A DNA stretch of 41,144 nucleotides from Chloroflexota bacterium (GTDB taxonomy: Bacteria; Chloroflexota; Dehalococcoidia; Lucifugimonadales; JACPCK01). Of this stretch, positions 31,088 through 39,610 are shown in pieces. Location of the stretch: assembly GCA_016179845.1 (NCBI GenBank), contig JACPCK010000041.1, forward strand, positions 1 to 41,144, given 5' to 3'. The position numbers were made by a program, and so were the translations under genes. Position 1 is the first letter of the stretch. Every line of letters starts with the position of its first letter. Below the pieces are notes generated by a model. It did not search any database, was not told where the DNA came from, and saw only the letters and a program-made list of their open reading frames with translations.

Positions 31088-32398
31088 GTGGTTGAGAACG
31101 TGACCGAGGCGATGATGCGCCTGGTGTTCCAGTTGGGCGTCATATTGGTGGCAGCGAAGCTGGCGGGCGAGGTGTGCGAGCGGTACCTGAGGGTGCCGCC
31201 GGTGCTGGGGGAGCTCCTGGCTGGGGTGGCCATCGGGCCATACGCCCTGGGAGGGGTTACGGTCGGAGGCCTGGGGCCGCTGTTTTCTACAGTGCATCTG
31301 ATAGATGGGTCGGCGGACCCGCTGGCGGCGGTGCCCAGGGAGCTTTACGCCATCGGCCAGGTGGCGGCGGTGTTGCTCCTGTTCATCGCGGGGATCGAAA
31401 CGGACCTGAGGCTGTTCTTGCGCTACGCCGGCCCGGCCTCCCTGGTGGCGGCGGGGGGAGTCCTGCTGCCCTTTGCTTTTGGCGCGGCGGCCACGGTCTG
31501 GTTCGGGCTGGCGGACGGGTTTACAGATCCGAAGGCCCTCTTCATGGGAGCTATCATGACGGCCACCTCGGTGGGGATAACGGCCAGAGTGCTGGGCGAT
31601 CTGAAGAGGCTCTCTTCGCCGGAGGGGGTTACGGTGTTGGGTGCGGCGGTGGTAGACGATGTTCTGGGCATTCTGGTGCTGACCATAGTAGTGGGCATAG
31701 TGGACACCGGGCAGGTGTCTCTGGCGGAGGTGGGGCGTGTGACCGTTAAGGCGGTGGGCTTTTGGGTGGCGCTGACGGGGCTGGGAATCCTGCTGGCGCA
31801 ACGCATATGGGGGGTCCTATCGTGGTTCAAGGTCTCGGGGGCATCGTTAGGGCTGGCGGTGGGCCTGGCCTTTCTGGCGGCGTGGCTGGCAGAGAGCTTT
31901 GGGCTGGCCATGATCATCGGGGCATACTCTATAGGTCTGGCACTCTCCCGCACGGGGCTGCGGCAACGGCTTGAGGAGGGCCTGATGGGGCTCTACCACG
32001 GGATTGTGCCGGTGTTCTTTGTGGTGATGGGGATGCTGGTGGACGTGAGGGCGGTGGAAGGGGCCTTTGTATTTGGCGTGGTGATAACCCTGCTGGCCAT
32101 TGTAGGGAAGGTAGTGGGCTGCGGGCTGCCGGCCCTGGGGGCGGGCTTTAACGTAAGGGGGGCTGTGCGAGTAGGGATAGGGATGCTGCCGCGGGGTGAG
32201 GTGGCCCTGATAGTGGCGGGCGTAGGGCTGGCCCATGGGGTGATTGGGGGAGACCTTTTTGGCGTGTCCATCCTGATGACGGTGGTGACCACCCTGCTGG
32301 CGCCGATCCTGATGGTGCCGCTGTTCAGGAGAGGGGGGCCGGGGCATCGGTCGGAGGCCCGAGTAACGGGGGAGCTTCCTGGGCATGACGTGGGGTGA
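31088..32398 (+). CDS. CPA2-family cation/proton antiporter (KefB/NapA-like)
   Basis: A 436-aa membrane protein with about 12 helices of the monovalent cation:proton antiporter-2 family. Recognisable stretches: RVPPVLGELLAGVAIGP (about 36-52), LFIAGIETDLRLF, the transport-core VVDDVLGI with the paired Asp residues (about 195-202), and LPRGEVALIVAGVGLA near the end. There is no TrkA-N domain at the C-terminus, so it is the short form. GTG start after a GAGGAGAGGG box. Na+ or K+ for H+ exchange is the expected function; ion choice is not deducible. Confidence 0.88.
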   Translation: MVENVTEAMMRLVFQLGVILVAAKLAGEVCERYLRVPPVLGELLAGVAIGPYALGGVTVGGLGPLFSTVHLIDGSADPLAAVPRELYAIGQVAAVLLLFIAGIETDLRLFLRYAGPASLVAAGGVLLPFAFGAAATVWFGLADGFTDPKALFMGAIMTATSVGITARVLGDLKRLSSPEGVTVLGAAVVDDVLGILVLTIVVGIVDTGQVSLAEVGRVTVKAVGFWVALTGLGILLAQRIWGVLSWFKVSGASLGLAVGLAFLAAWLAESFGLAMIIGAYSIGLALSRTGLRQRLEEGLMGLYHGIVPVFFVVMGMLVDVRAVEGAFVFGVVITLLAIVGKVVGCGLPALGAGFNVRGAVRVGIGMLPRGEVALIVAGVGLAHGVIGGDLFGVSILMTVVTTLLAPILMVPLFRRGGPGHRSEARVTGELPGHDVG

Positions 32399-32417
32399 GG
32401 GGGCTGATGGAGTCAAG

Positions 32418-32446
32418 TTGAAAGGGGATAGGGGGCCTGGTATAGT
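32418..32446 (+). promoter_or_regulatory. Promoter of the tRNA-Arg/tRNA-Pro pair
   Basis: TTGAAA (32418-32423), 17-base spacer, TATAGT (32441-32446), 14 bases before the tRNA-Arg gene. Confidence 0.75.
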
Positions 32447-32460
32447 AGGGACAGGTTTGG

Positions 32461-32533
32461 GCCCCTGTAGCTCAGGCGGATAGAGCACCGGCCTCCGGAG
32501 CCGGGCGCGGGCGTTCGAGTCGCCCCAGGGGCG
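32461..32533 (+). tRNA. tRNA-Arg (CCG anticodon)
   Basis: Acceptor GCCCCTG/CAGGGGC, anticodon stem CCGGC/GCCGG with loop CTCCGGA (anticodon CCG), T arm GGGCG-TTCGAGT-CGCCC. Length 73, CCA not encoded. Confidence 0.95.
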
Positions 32534-32558
32534 CTACTGCTCTTTTTCGGGCGAACAG

Positions 32559-32630
32559 CGGGGCGTGGCGCAGCGGTAGCGCGCATGGTTTGGGACCATG
32601 AGGTCGTGAGTTCGATCCTCACCGCCCCGA
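32559..32630 (+). tRNA. tRNA-Pro (TGG anticodon)
   Basis: Acceptor CGGGGCG/CGCCCCG, anticodon stem CATGG/CCATG with loop TTTGGGA (anticodon TGG), T loop TTCGATC. It lies 25 bases after tRNA-Arg, probably on the same transcript. Confidence 0.95.
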
Positions 32631-32642
32631 TTCTGTTTCAAG

Positions 32643-32672
32643 TTGAAGGCCAGATTCAAGCTGGTGTACAAT
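32643..32672 (+). promoter_or_regulatory. Promoter of the his operon
   Basis: TTGAAG (32643-32648), 18-base spacer, TACAAT (32667-32672). Transcription would start near 32679, with a short leader before the TTG start of hisZ at 32701. No T-box or leader peptide is visible in this leader. Confidence 0.65.
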
Positions 32673-32700
32673 ACGGCCTGGACTGGAGGCTGACGGAGCC

Positions 32701-34122
32701 TTGAGGCCCCTCAAAGGGATGCGAGACCTGGATGAGGCGGAGATGCTGCGGCTCCGGCGCGCCGGTGAGGCCGTAGAGCGCTGTCTCTGCTCCTATGGGT
32801 ACCGTATGGTGGAGCCGCCGATCCTGGAGCCGGTGGAGCTGTTCCTGCGGAAGTCTGGAGGAGAGTTGGCGGCCCGCATGTACACCTTCCGCGACCCTGG
32901 AGGCAACAGAGTGAGCCTGCGGCCGGAACTAACCGCACCTGTTATCCGCATGTTCATTGACAAGAGGGGGGCGGAGGCGCTTCCTCTGCGCTGGCAGTAC
33001 AGGGGGCCGGTCTTCCGCTATGAGGCCGACGAGCCCGATAACCTGAGGCAGTTCACTCAGGTGGGTGCGGAGTTGATAGGAGTGGAAGGCCCCAGGGCTG
33101 ATGCGGAGGTACTGGCGGTGGCGGCGCTCTCGGCGAAGGCCCTGGGAGTGGCGCCGGTGACGTTGGTTGTAGGCCATGTGGGGGTGCTGAGGGGGTTCCT
33201 GGAGCAATTCGGGCTTTCGGAGCGGGCCAAGCTTTTCCTGCTGTCGAGCATAGGTGAGCTGAAGAGGGGCCAGGGGGGTGTGGAGCAGGTGCGTGCCCGC
33301 GGGCGGGAGCTGGCCCTCCTAGGGCCTCGCTCGGAGGAGCCCTATGGGGAGTATGGGAGGGGTGGCCTGCTGGGGGGAGGGGCGAACCACTTCGGCGGCC
33401 TCCTGAGCAGCCAGGGGCAGCCTCTGGGTAGCCGCACCTGGGAGGAGATCGAGGCCCGCCTCAGGAGAAAGCTGGAGGGGAGGGACGAGCCTGGCAGCGT
33501 AGAGAAGGCCCTGGCGTTCATGTCCGAGGTTGCGAAGATAGAAGGCGCTCCTCAAGACGCTGTGGGGCGGGCCAGGAAGCTGGCGGGGGAGCAGGGGCTG
33601 GACCATGCGCCGCTGAGGGCGCTGGAAGAGGTGCTGGACACCTTTGCTCTGCACGAGGTAGGGGGGGCCCGTGTGGTGGTGGACCTGGGGCTGGCCCGGG
33701 GGCTGGCCTACTATACGGGGATGGTCTTTGAGGTCAAGCACCAGGCGCTGAAGGGCGGGGCCTCCCTGGGCGGCGGCGGGCGGTACGACGGGCTGGTGAA
33801 GGCCCTTGGCTACGGGGAGGATGTGCCCGCTCTGGGATTCGCCCTGGGGCTGGAGCGGGCCATTCAGTTCGGGGGTCCCCCGAAGGGGAAGGAGGTCCGG
33901 GAGATCAGGCATCTTCTGGTGGTGCCCCGCACGTCGAAGGCCTACGGCGCTGCTTTGAAGACGGCACGGGCCCTGCGTCTGGCGGGGGAGGGAGCCCAGG
34001 TTGTGCCGGAGCCCCTGGAAGGCGACAGGGGCATGTCCTATGCCCAAAGAAGCGGCTGTGACGCTATTGTTATAGTTGATGAGAGGGGAGATAGTGAACG
34101 GGTCCCCGTCCTTCGCAAGTAA
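32701..34122 (+). CDS. hisZ: HisRS-like ATP phosphoribosyltransferase regulatory subunit
   Basis: A 473-aa class II synthetase-like protein. It has GMRDL near the start, motif 2 region YRGPVFRYEADEPDNLRQFTQVGAELIG (about 101-128), LARGLAYYTGMVFEV (about 340-354) and GGGRYDGLV. True HisRS has RGLDYY; here the Asp is replaced by Ala, and residues of the HisRS signature are altered. An unusual insertion of about 60 residues rich in Gly and Arg lies in the middle. A C-terminal anticodon-binding-like domain is kept. Position as first gene of a his operon, directly before hisG, argues for HisZ rather than a housekeeping HisRS. TTG start after GGAGG. Confidence 0.8.
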   Translation: MRPLKGMRDLDEAEMLRLRRAGEAVERCLCSYGYRMVEPPILEPVELFLRKSGGELAARMYTFRDPGGNRVSLRPELTAPVIRMFIDKRGAEALPLRWQYRGPVFRYEADEPDNLRQFTQVGAELIGVEGPRADAEVLAVAALSAKALGVAPVTLVVGHVGVLRGFLEQFGLSERAKLFLLSSIGELKRGQGGVEQVRARGRELALLGPRSEEPYGEYGRGGLLGGGANHFGGLLSSQGQPLGSRTWEEIEARLRRKLEGRDEPGSVEKALAFMSEVAKIEGAPQDAVGRARKLAGEQGLDHAPLRALEEVLDTFALHEVGGARVVVDLGLARGLAYYTGMVFEVKHQALKGGASLGGGGRYDGLVKALGYGEDVPALGFALGLERAIQFGGPPKGKEVREIRHLLVVPRTSKAYGAALKTARALRLAGEGAQVVPEPLEGDRGMSYAQRSGCDAIVIVDERGDSERVPVLRK

Positions 34123-35134
34123 GGAGGTCCTTCGGCTGGCCATCCCCAGCGACGGGGAGCTGTACGAGCCGACCCTGAGCTTTTTGGAGTCCTGCGGGCT
34201 GGCTGTAGAGCGGCCCAGCCAGAGGCGCTACACGGCCCGTCTGGCCTCCGTGCCCGCGGCCCTGGTGCTCTTCCAAAGGACGACAGATATAGCCCTGAAG
34301 GTGGACGAGGGTAACGCGGACATGGGTATCGTGGGGCTGGACCGGTTCCTGGAGTTCCACCGGGAGGGCGGCGACGCCTTTGTTGTTATAGAGGACCTGG
34401 GCTTTGGGGACTGCGAGCTGGTCCTGGCGGTGCCGGACACGTGGGTGGACGTGACCTCCACCCATGATCTGGCGAACCTTTCGGTGGAGATGTGGGAGAA
34501 GGGGAGGGAGTTGCGGGTGGCTACCCGTTACCCCAGGCTGGTGCAGAGTTTCCTGTTCCGCAGGGGAATCAGCTACTTTGGCATGGTCCAGGCCAGCGGC
34601 ACTCTGGAGGCGGCGCCGGCCATGGGGTTTGCCGACGTCATTGCCGACATAACCTCCAGCGGCGTCACGCTGCGGGAGAACCGCCTGAAGACCCTGGAGG
34701 ACGGGACTATCCTGTCGAGCAAGACATGTCTGGTGGCCAACAGGAGGAGCTTGCGAGACAGCCCGGTGCGCCTATCGGGGGCCAGGGCCCTTCTGGAGCG
34801 AGTGGAAGGCCGACTGAGTGCCACCGAGGTTGTAGGCGTCACGGGGAACGTGAAGGGAAAAACCGCAGAAGAGGTGGCCCGGCATGTCTTGACACGGCCG
34901 GAGCTAGCGGGTGTCCAGGGGCCCACCATTTCTCCGGTGTTCAGCAGGGACGGCGTGTCCTGGCATGCAGTTACGGTGCTGGTGAAGGAGGAGAAGGTGC
35001 TGGAGGCGGTTGAGCACCTGAGGCTCATGGGAGCCAACGGGATCACAGTGGGACAGCCCCAATACCTTTTCCAGGAAGAGTGTGCGGCCTATCGGAGGCT
35101 GGTCGCGGCTATAGAGGGAAGGGCAGGTGCCTAA
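34079..35134 (+). CDS. hisG: ATP phosphoribosyltransferase, long form
   Basis: HisG catalyses the first step of histidine synthesis, ATP plus PRPP to phosphoribosyl-ATP. The N-terminal catalytic part has LRLAIPSDGELYEPTLSFLE, DMGIVGLDRFLE and ADVIADITSSGVTLREN, the PRPP-binding signature. About 100 further residues at the C-terminus (for example NVKGKTAEEVARHVLT...GPTISPVF and ILVKEEKVLEAVEHL-like) form the allosteric HisG_C domain of the long form. The ATG at 34079 overlaps hisZ; a TTG directly before it is an alternative. The last 8 bases overlap the next gene. Confidence 0.92.
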   Translation: MRGEIVNGSPSFASKEVLRLAIPSDGELYEPTLSFLESCGLAVERPSQRRYTARLASVPAALVLFQRTTDIALKVDEGNADMGIVGLDRFLEFHREGGDAFVVIEDLGFGDCELVLAVPDTWVDVTSTHDLANLSVEMWEKGRELRVATRYPRLVQSFLFRRGISYFGMVQASGTLEAAPAMGFADVIADITSSGVTLRENRLKTLEDGTILSSKTCLVANRRSLRDSPVRLSGARALLERVEGRLSATEVVGVTGNVKGKTAEEVARHVLTRPELAGVQGPTISPVFSRDGVSWHAVTVLVKEEKVLEAVEHLRLMGANGITVGQPQYLFQEECAAYRRLVAAIEGRAGA

Positions 35135-35879
35135 CCTCGCCAGCCACATGGCTTTGGCCCTCGATGCTCTCGGGGGACTTCCAGGGCACATCCTGGAGGG
35201 TGCTCTTGGTTCGTATGTTCTTGGTGCGACGGCCCCGGACATCCGCGTGATGACTCAATGGAGCCGGGACAGGACCCACTACGCCTCCCTTGAAAGCGAG
35301 GGGGTTGGGGCGGGAGTGGGGGGCTTCCTGCGCGCCAATCCCGAGTTGGACCGGCCGGAGCGGCTCGGCCGCGAGACCAGGGCCTTTGTGGCGGGGTACA
35401 TGTCCCATCTGGTGGCGGACCAGGTGTGGATCATCAGGGTCTACCGGCCCTTTTTCGGAAACCGCCAGGTATACAGAGACGGGCTGGAAGGCAACATCAT
35501 GGACAGGGCACTGCAACTGGACATGGAGCGGCAGTCCAGGGACAGGGTTGCCGGGGTAGTGCCGCTTCTTGAGGGGGCTGAGGCGCAGGTGGACGTAGGG
35601 TTCCTGGGCGCGGGCACGCTGCGGGAGTGGCGGCAGCGGGTCCAGGGTATCCTGGGAAGGGACTTTAGCTGGGAGAGCCTGCGGCTCTTCGTTTCCCGAC
35701 GGTACTACGTAGACGGTGAGGGCGCCCTGGAGGTGGTAGACCGCTTCCTGAGCTCTGTCGAGCAGGGGCTTGATCAGATATACGAGCGTGTGCCCCGCCC
35801 GGTGGTGGAAGCCTACAAGGAGCAGGCCATTGGAGAGATGCTGAACTTCACGGAGAGGTACATCACTTGCGACAGATAA
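35127..35879 (+). CDS. Zinc-dependent phospholipase C-like protein within the his operon
   Basis: A 250-aa protein with the pattern of the zinc-dependent phospholipase C / S1-P1 nuclease-like family (PF00882): N-terminal SHMALA, GSYVLGATAPDI, THY and FVAGYMSHLVADQVWI, which place His and Asp residues as zinc ligands. No signal peptide, so it should be cytoplasmic. GTG start inside the end of hisG and stop inside the start of hisD show it is translated with the operon. It has no known role in histidine synthesis; a phosphatase or lipase role is open. Confidence 0.72.
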   Translation: MPNLASHMALALDALGGLPGHILEGALGSYVLGATAPDIRVMTQWSRDRTHYASLESEGVGAGVGGFLRANPELDRPERLGRETRAFVAGYMSHLVADQVWIIRVYRPFFGNRQVYRDGLEGNIMDRALQLDMERQSRDRVAGVVPLLEGAEAQVDVGFLGAGTLREWRQRVQGILGRDFSWESLRLFVSRRYYVDGEGALEVVDRFLSSVEQGLDQIYERVPRPVVEAYKEQAIGEMLNFTERYITCDR

Positions 35880-37189
35880 GGGGGTTCGAGGAGGCCAGGG
35901 AGGCCCTTAGTAAGAGGCGCTCTGGCCTGGGCCTCATGGAGACTACGCCGGTGGCGGAGGCGAAGACCCGTGAGGTCTTTGGCCGCGCCCTGACCCCTGA
36001 GGAGGCGGTGAGAGAGATCCTGGAAAGGGTCAAGATAGGCGGCGACCGGGCCGTAGTGGAGTTCACCCGCCTTCTCGACGGTGTGGAGCTAAGCAGCGGC
36101 CTGGAGGTGAGCGAGGGGGAGTGGGCCAGGGCGCGGAGCCGCGTACGGCGGTCTGTGGTCCGCGCGCTGGAGGAGGCGGCGGAGCGGGTGAAGGCGTACC
36201 AGCAGGCTGCCATGCCGAAGAGCTGGCTTGACATAAAGGAAGGCTACGGCCAGATGTTCATTCCCATGGAGCGGGTGGGGGTCTACATTCCAGGTGGCAC
36301 CGCCGCCTACCCTTCGACGGTCATTATGACGGCTATTCCTGCCCGAATTGCGGGGGTGAAGGAGATTGTGCTTTGCACGCCCAGTCGAGGCGGGCAGGGG
36401 CCGGACGCGGGGGTGCTGGCAGCGGCGGCCATAGGGGGGGTGGACCGGGTGTTCCAGATAGGAGGCCCGCAGGCCATCGCGGCTATGGCCTTCGGGACGG
36501 AGACGGTGCCCAGGGTGGACATGGTGTGCGGGCCGGGGAATATCTTCGTCACGCTGGCCAAGAAACAGGTGTACGGTGCCGTGGCCGTGGACGGGCTCTA
36601 CGGGCCGACCGAGACGGTGGTCATCGCCGATGGAAAGGCAGACCCGGCCCACTGTGCCGCCGATCTGCTGGCCCAGGCAGAGCACGACTGGCTGGCTTCG
36701 CCCATCTTTATTACAGACACCGCTGAGCTGGCAGTGAAGGTGGAGCAAGAGCTTTCAGCCCTGCTGGACAAGCTCCCGCGAAGGGAGATAGCATCGCAGG
36801 CCCTGGAGAGGCAGGGGCTAATGGTGGTGGTGGACACTCTGGAGGAAGCGGTTGATCTGGCGAATATCTATGCACCGGAGCATTTGTGCCTGCTGGTCTT
36901 GGACCCGTGGGCGTTGCTGGCCAAGGTGAGCAACGCTGGGGGGGTGTTCCTGGGCACGACGACACCGGAGGCGATAGGGGACTACATGGCAGGGCCAAGC
37001 CACGTGATGCCCACGGGGGGCACGGCCCGTTTCGGCTCGGCCCTCAGCGTGCTGAGCTTCCTGAAGGCGGTTGCCGTCGTCGCTCTGGACAGGGAGAAAG
37101 GGAAGGCGCTGACGCCGAGCGCGGCGGCATTGGCGCGGTACGAGGGGTTCGTGGGGCATGCGCGAGCCATGGAGATGCGGATAGGATGA
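35867..37189 (+). CDS. hisD: Histidinol dehydrogenase
   Basis: HisD oxidises L-histidinol to L-histidine in two NAD-dependent steps using zinc. 440 aa, full length. Characteristic stretches are VGVYIPGGTAAYPSTVIMTAIPA, CGPGNIFVTLAKKQVYG, LLAQAEHDWLASPIFITD and YAPEHLCLLV, which contain the catalytic His and the zinc ligands, followed by AGPSHVMPTGGTARF. The start overlaps the phospholipase-like gene by 13 bases and the stop overlaps hisC (ATGA). Confidence 0.95.
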   Translation: MRQIRGFEEAREALSKRRSGLGLMETTPVAEAKTREVFGRALTPEEAVREILERVKIGGDRAVVEFTRLLDGVELSSGLEVSEGEWARARSRVRRSVVRALEEAAERVKAYQQAAMPKSWLDIKEGYGQMFIPMERVGVYIPGGTAAYPSTVIMTAIPARIAGVKEIVLCTPSRGGQGPDAGVLAAAAIGGVDRVFQIGGPQAIAAMAFGTETVPRVDMVCGPGNIFVTLAKKQVYGAVAVDGLYGPTETVVIADGKADPAHCAADLLAQAEHDWLASPIFITDTAELAVKVEQELSALLDKLPRREIASQALERQGLMVVVDTLEEAVDLANIYAPEHLCLLVLDPWALLAKVSNAGGVFLGTTTPEAIGDYMAGPSHVMPTGGTARFGSALSVLSFLKAVAVVALDREKGKALTPSAAALARYEGFVGHARAMEMRIG

Positions 37190-38289
37190 AGAGTGTGAGG
37201 GCCGCCTTTCGGCTGGAGGAGATGGTAGTGCCCCACCTTCGGCAGGTGGAGGGCTACGTTCCTGTGGAGCCTCCCGAAGCCCTGGCGGCGGCCCTTGGGC
37301 TATCTCTTGAGAGCCTCGTCAAGGTAGACGCCAACGAGAATCCCTACGGGCCGTCGCCGAAGGCGCTGGAAGCCCTGGCCCGGTACCAGCGCTACCACAT
37401 CTATCCGGACCCGTTCCAGAGGCGGGTGCGGCAGGCGCTGGCCTCCTACACCGGCTTTGGCCCAGAGTGGCTCCTAGCCGGGGCGGGCAGCGACGAGCTG
37501 ATCGACCTACTGGCCCGCCTGTTCGTAGGGCCGGGGGACAGGGTCATAGACCTGGCGCCTACGTTTGGCATGTACTCGGTGGTCGCCCGCGTATGCGGGG
37601 GGGAGGTGGTGGAGGTGGCGAGGGACGACGAGTTCCAGGTGTCGCTGGAGTCGGTGGCGAGGAGCCTGGACTCCAGGGTCAAGGTGATCTTCCTGACGAA
37701 CCCCAACAACCCATCGGGCACGCTGACACCAATGGAGACGGTGAAGGGGCTCATCGAGACCGAGTGTCTGGTAGTGGTGGACGAGGCCTACTTCGAGTTC
37801 TGTGACATGACCTGTGCCGGACTGCTCCGGGAGCACCGGAACCTGGTGGTGCTGCGTACCTGTAGCAAGTGGATGGGTCTGGCGGGGCTGCGACTGGGGT
37901 ACGGGATCATGGACCCGGCCCTGGTGCAGCGGCTCATGGCCATCAAGAACCCTTACAACGTGAACGCGGCGGCGGAGGTGGCCCTGGTGGCTTCGCTAGA
38001 GGACACAGATGTCTTGCAGTCTCGGGTGGCCGCCATCGTGCGGGAGAGGGAGCGATTGCACCAGGGGCTGAAAGGGCTGCCCGGCGTCAGGGTGTGGCCC
38101 TCCTGGGCCAACTTTGTCCTTTGCAGGTTCCCCCCAGGCGAGGCAGTGAGGATGAAGGAGACGTTGGCCAGGCTGGGGATCATTGTGCGGTACTTCGACA
38201 GGCCGAGGTTGAGGGACTGCCTCCGGTTCTCGGTAGGGAGGCCGGAGGACAATGACCGGCTGCTGGAGGCCCTGAGAAAGCTTTTGTGA
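37186..38289 (+). CDS. hisC: Histidinol-phosphate aminotransferase
   Basis: HisC transfers the amino group from glutamate to imidazole-acetol phosphate, with pyridoxal phosphate. 367 aa. ANENPYGPSP (about 47-56), LTNPNNPSGT, VVVDEAYFEF (Asp and Tyr of the PLP site) and TCSKWMGLAGLRLGYG with Schiff-base K228. The ATG at 37186 overlaps the hisD stop. A much longer open frame upstream of it is only the shadow of hisD. hisB follows 12 bases later. Confidence 0.94.
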   Translation: MKSVRAAFRLEEMVVPHLRQVEGYVPVEPPEALAAALGLSLESLVKVDANENPYGPSPKALEALARYQRYHIYPDPFQRRVRQALASYTGFGPEWLLAGAGSDELIDLLARLFVGPGDRVIDLAPTFGMYSVVARVCGGEVVEVARDDEFQVSLESVARSLDSRVKVIFLTNPNNPSGTLTPMETVKGLIETECLVVVDEAYFEFCDMTCAGLLREHRNLVVLRTCSKWMGLAGLRLGYGIMDPALVQRLMAIKNPYNVNAAAEVALVASLEDTDVLQSRVAAIVRERERLHQGLKGLPGVRVWPSWANFVLCRFPPGEAVRMKETLARLGIIVRYFDRPRLRDCLRFSVGRPEDNDRLLEALRKLL

Positions 38290-38301
38290 GGGGGAGCCCC
38301 T

Positions 38302-38910
38302 ATGGAGAACCAAGAGCCCAGGCGGGCCACTGTCAGGCGGGAGACAGCGGAGACAAAGGTCTCGGTGGAGCTGTGCCTGGACGGCACTGGCAAGTATGAG
38401 ATCGCCACGGGGAATGGGATGCTGGACCACCTGCTGGCCCAGTTGAGCCGCCACGGGATGCTGGACCTGAAGGTGGAGGCCAAAGGGGACCTGTCCACCG
38501 GCTGGCACCACCTGGTGGAGGACGTGGCCATAGTGCTGGGCCGAGGCCTGCGCCAGGCCCTGGGGGAGGGGCTAGGTATCGTTCGGATGGGGCACGCCAT
38601 CGTGCCGCTGGACGAGGCCCTGGCCACGGTGGCGGTGGACGTGGGGGGCAGGGGCTATGCCGTGGTGGAGACAGGGCTGACCGGGGAGAGGGTAGGCGAC
38701 CTGCCCACGGACCTGGTGCGGCACTTCCTGGAGAGCTTTGCCATCGAGGCCAGGGTGACCCTTCACACGAAGGTGGAGAGAGGCAAGAACGACCATCACC
38801 GGGCGGAGGCCTTGTTCAAGGCCCTGGCGAAGGCGCTGCGGCAGGCAGTGGAGCGCGACCGACGAGCCCCTGGCGAGGTGCCCAGCACCAAGGGGACGAT
38901 CTCCGGCTAG
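38302..38910 (+). CDS. hisB: Imidazoleglycerol-phosphate dehydratase
   Basis: HisB dehydrates imidazole-glycerol phosphate to imidazole-acetol phosphate. 202 aa, the normal monofunctional length. The manganese-binding signatures are present: GMLDHLLAQLSRHG and GWHHLVEDVAIVLG in the first half, and KNDHHRAEALFKALAKALRQA near the end. It is the last recognised gene of the operon. hisH, hisA, hisF and hisI are not in the window, so the pathway is completed elsewhere or downstream genes were lost where the IS fragment now lies. Confidence 0.95.
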   Translation: MENQEPRRATVRRETAETKVSVELCLDGTGKYEIATGNGMLDHLLAQLSRHGMLDLKVEAKGDLSTGWHHLVEDVAIVLGRGLRQALGEGLGIVRMGHAIVPLDEALATVAVDVGGRGYAVVETGLTGERVGDLPTDLVRHFLESFAIEARVTLHTKVERGKNDHHRAEALFKALAKALRQAVERDRRAPGEVPSTKGTISG

Positions 38911-39017
38911 AGGTGTCCCGCTTGGGGTTGGTTAAGCTCCGCATACGATCCAATTTGCCGAACAGACGCTCTTCATGTTTGCAGGTTTTGGAAGGTCTAA
39001 GGATGTCGCATCGACTG

Positions 39018-39239
39018 TTAGCGGGGCAGATGTAGAGTGGTAGGACTGCCGTGAGGTTCGAATCCCCTCTGGCCCGCCAGTTCGCGCAGGCGCTGCCTGA
39101 GGGCGTGGTCGTCGACCGTCCCTGGCTCATACCGATTCACCGAGGGGGAGATGCCCACCGGCAGGCAGACCCTTCTTTCGCTAAGCTCAAGACGCTCCCT
39201 GGCATAGAATACCGCCAGACGCCTGGCCTCGGGCTTTAG
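39018..39239 (-). pseudogene. IS3-family transposase OrfB remnant
   Basis: On the - strand in the frame overlapping the OrfA end, codons read KLLKPEARRLAVFYARERLELSE...SPSVNRYEPGTVDDHALRQRLRELAGQR. This is the N-terminus of IS3-type OrfB before the integrase core. After AGQR (about 39067) similarity stops: GYRRL and the DDE core are missing. The element is thus cut off by deletion or another insertion. Confidence 0.75.
39019..39065 (+). other. Possible tRNA relic at the IS break point
   Basis: The + strand reads GCGGGGC, AGAGTGGTAGG (D-loop-like) and TGAGGTTCGAATCC (T-loop-like) within 50 bases, without an anticodon arm, and then joins the IS sequence. It could be a tRNA truncated by the element, or chance. 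Confidence 0.3.
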
Positions 39240-39578
39240 AAGTTTCTTGAGAGCAACTCCTTAAGCCCCCGTCTGTCGAGGGCCTGCTTACCGACGATCT
39301 GTTTGAGGCGCCGGTTTTCTTCTTCCGGGGCTTTCAGGCGCTTCACGTTGCTGACTGTCATGTCGGAATACTTGGCTTTCCAGTGGTGGTAGGTGGCATC
39401 ACTCATGCCGTATTTGCGGCACAGGTCGGAAGCCTTGGCCCCGGTTTGTCCTTCCCTAAGGACGGCGACGATCTGCTCTTCAGTGTATTGACGTACCTTC
39501 AATCGAATCCTCCTCGTCAATTCTATTACCACGGAGGACTCTAATCCTAGGTGATGCTGTTTTTAGGGGTAAGGTCAA
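39067..39578 (-). mobile_element. Truncated IS3-family insertion sequence
   Basis: OrfA plus the first 60 codons of OrfB on the - strand. The OrfA-proximal end may be the inverted repeat beginning TTGACCTTACCCCTAAAAAC at about 39578. The other end and the catalytic core are absent, so it cannot move on its own. Confidence 0.7.
39236..39502 (-). CDS. IS3-family transposase OrfA (helix-turn-helix)
   Basis: An 88-aa OrfA protein if started at the TTG at 39502, which follows GAGGAGG. A longer frame to 39532 exists. It has the HTH_Tnp_1 pattern QYTEEQIVAVLREGQTGAKASDLCRKYGMSDATYHHWKAKY and the leucine-zipper-like region KRLKAPEEENRRLKQIVGKQALDRRGLKELL used for dimerisation and for the OrfAB fusion. 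The fusion partner OrfB is truncated, so transposition is not expected. Confidence 0.8.
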   Translation of the reverse strand: MKVRQYTEEQIVAVLREGQTGAKASDLCRKYGMSDATYHHWKAKYSDMTVSNVKRLKAPEEENRRLKQIVGKQALDRRGLKELLSRNF

Positions 39579-39610
39579 CCATCTTTTGAGATTGGCTGCT
39601 CCACAAAAGA

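Noticed and set aside
36886-38289. A longer hisC starting inside hisD
   Set aside because: The first 100 codons are the shifted-frame shadow of hisD; the ATGA overlap at 37186 gives the family-typical start.
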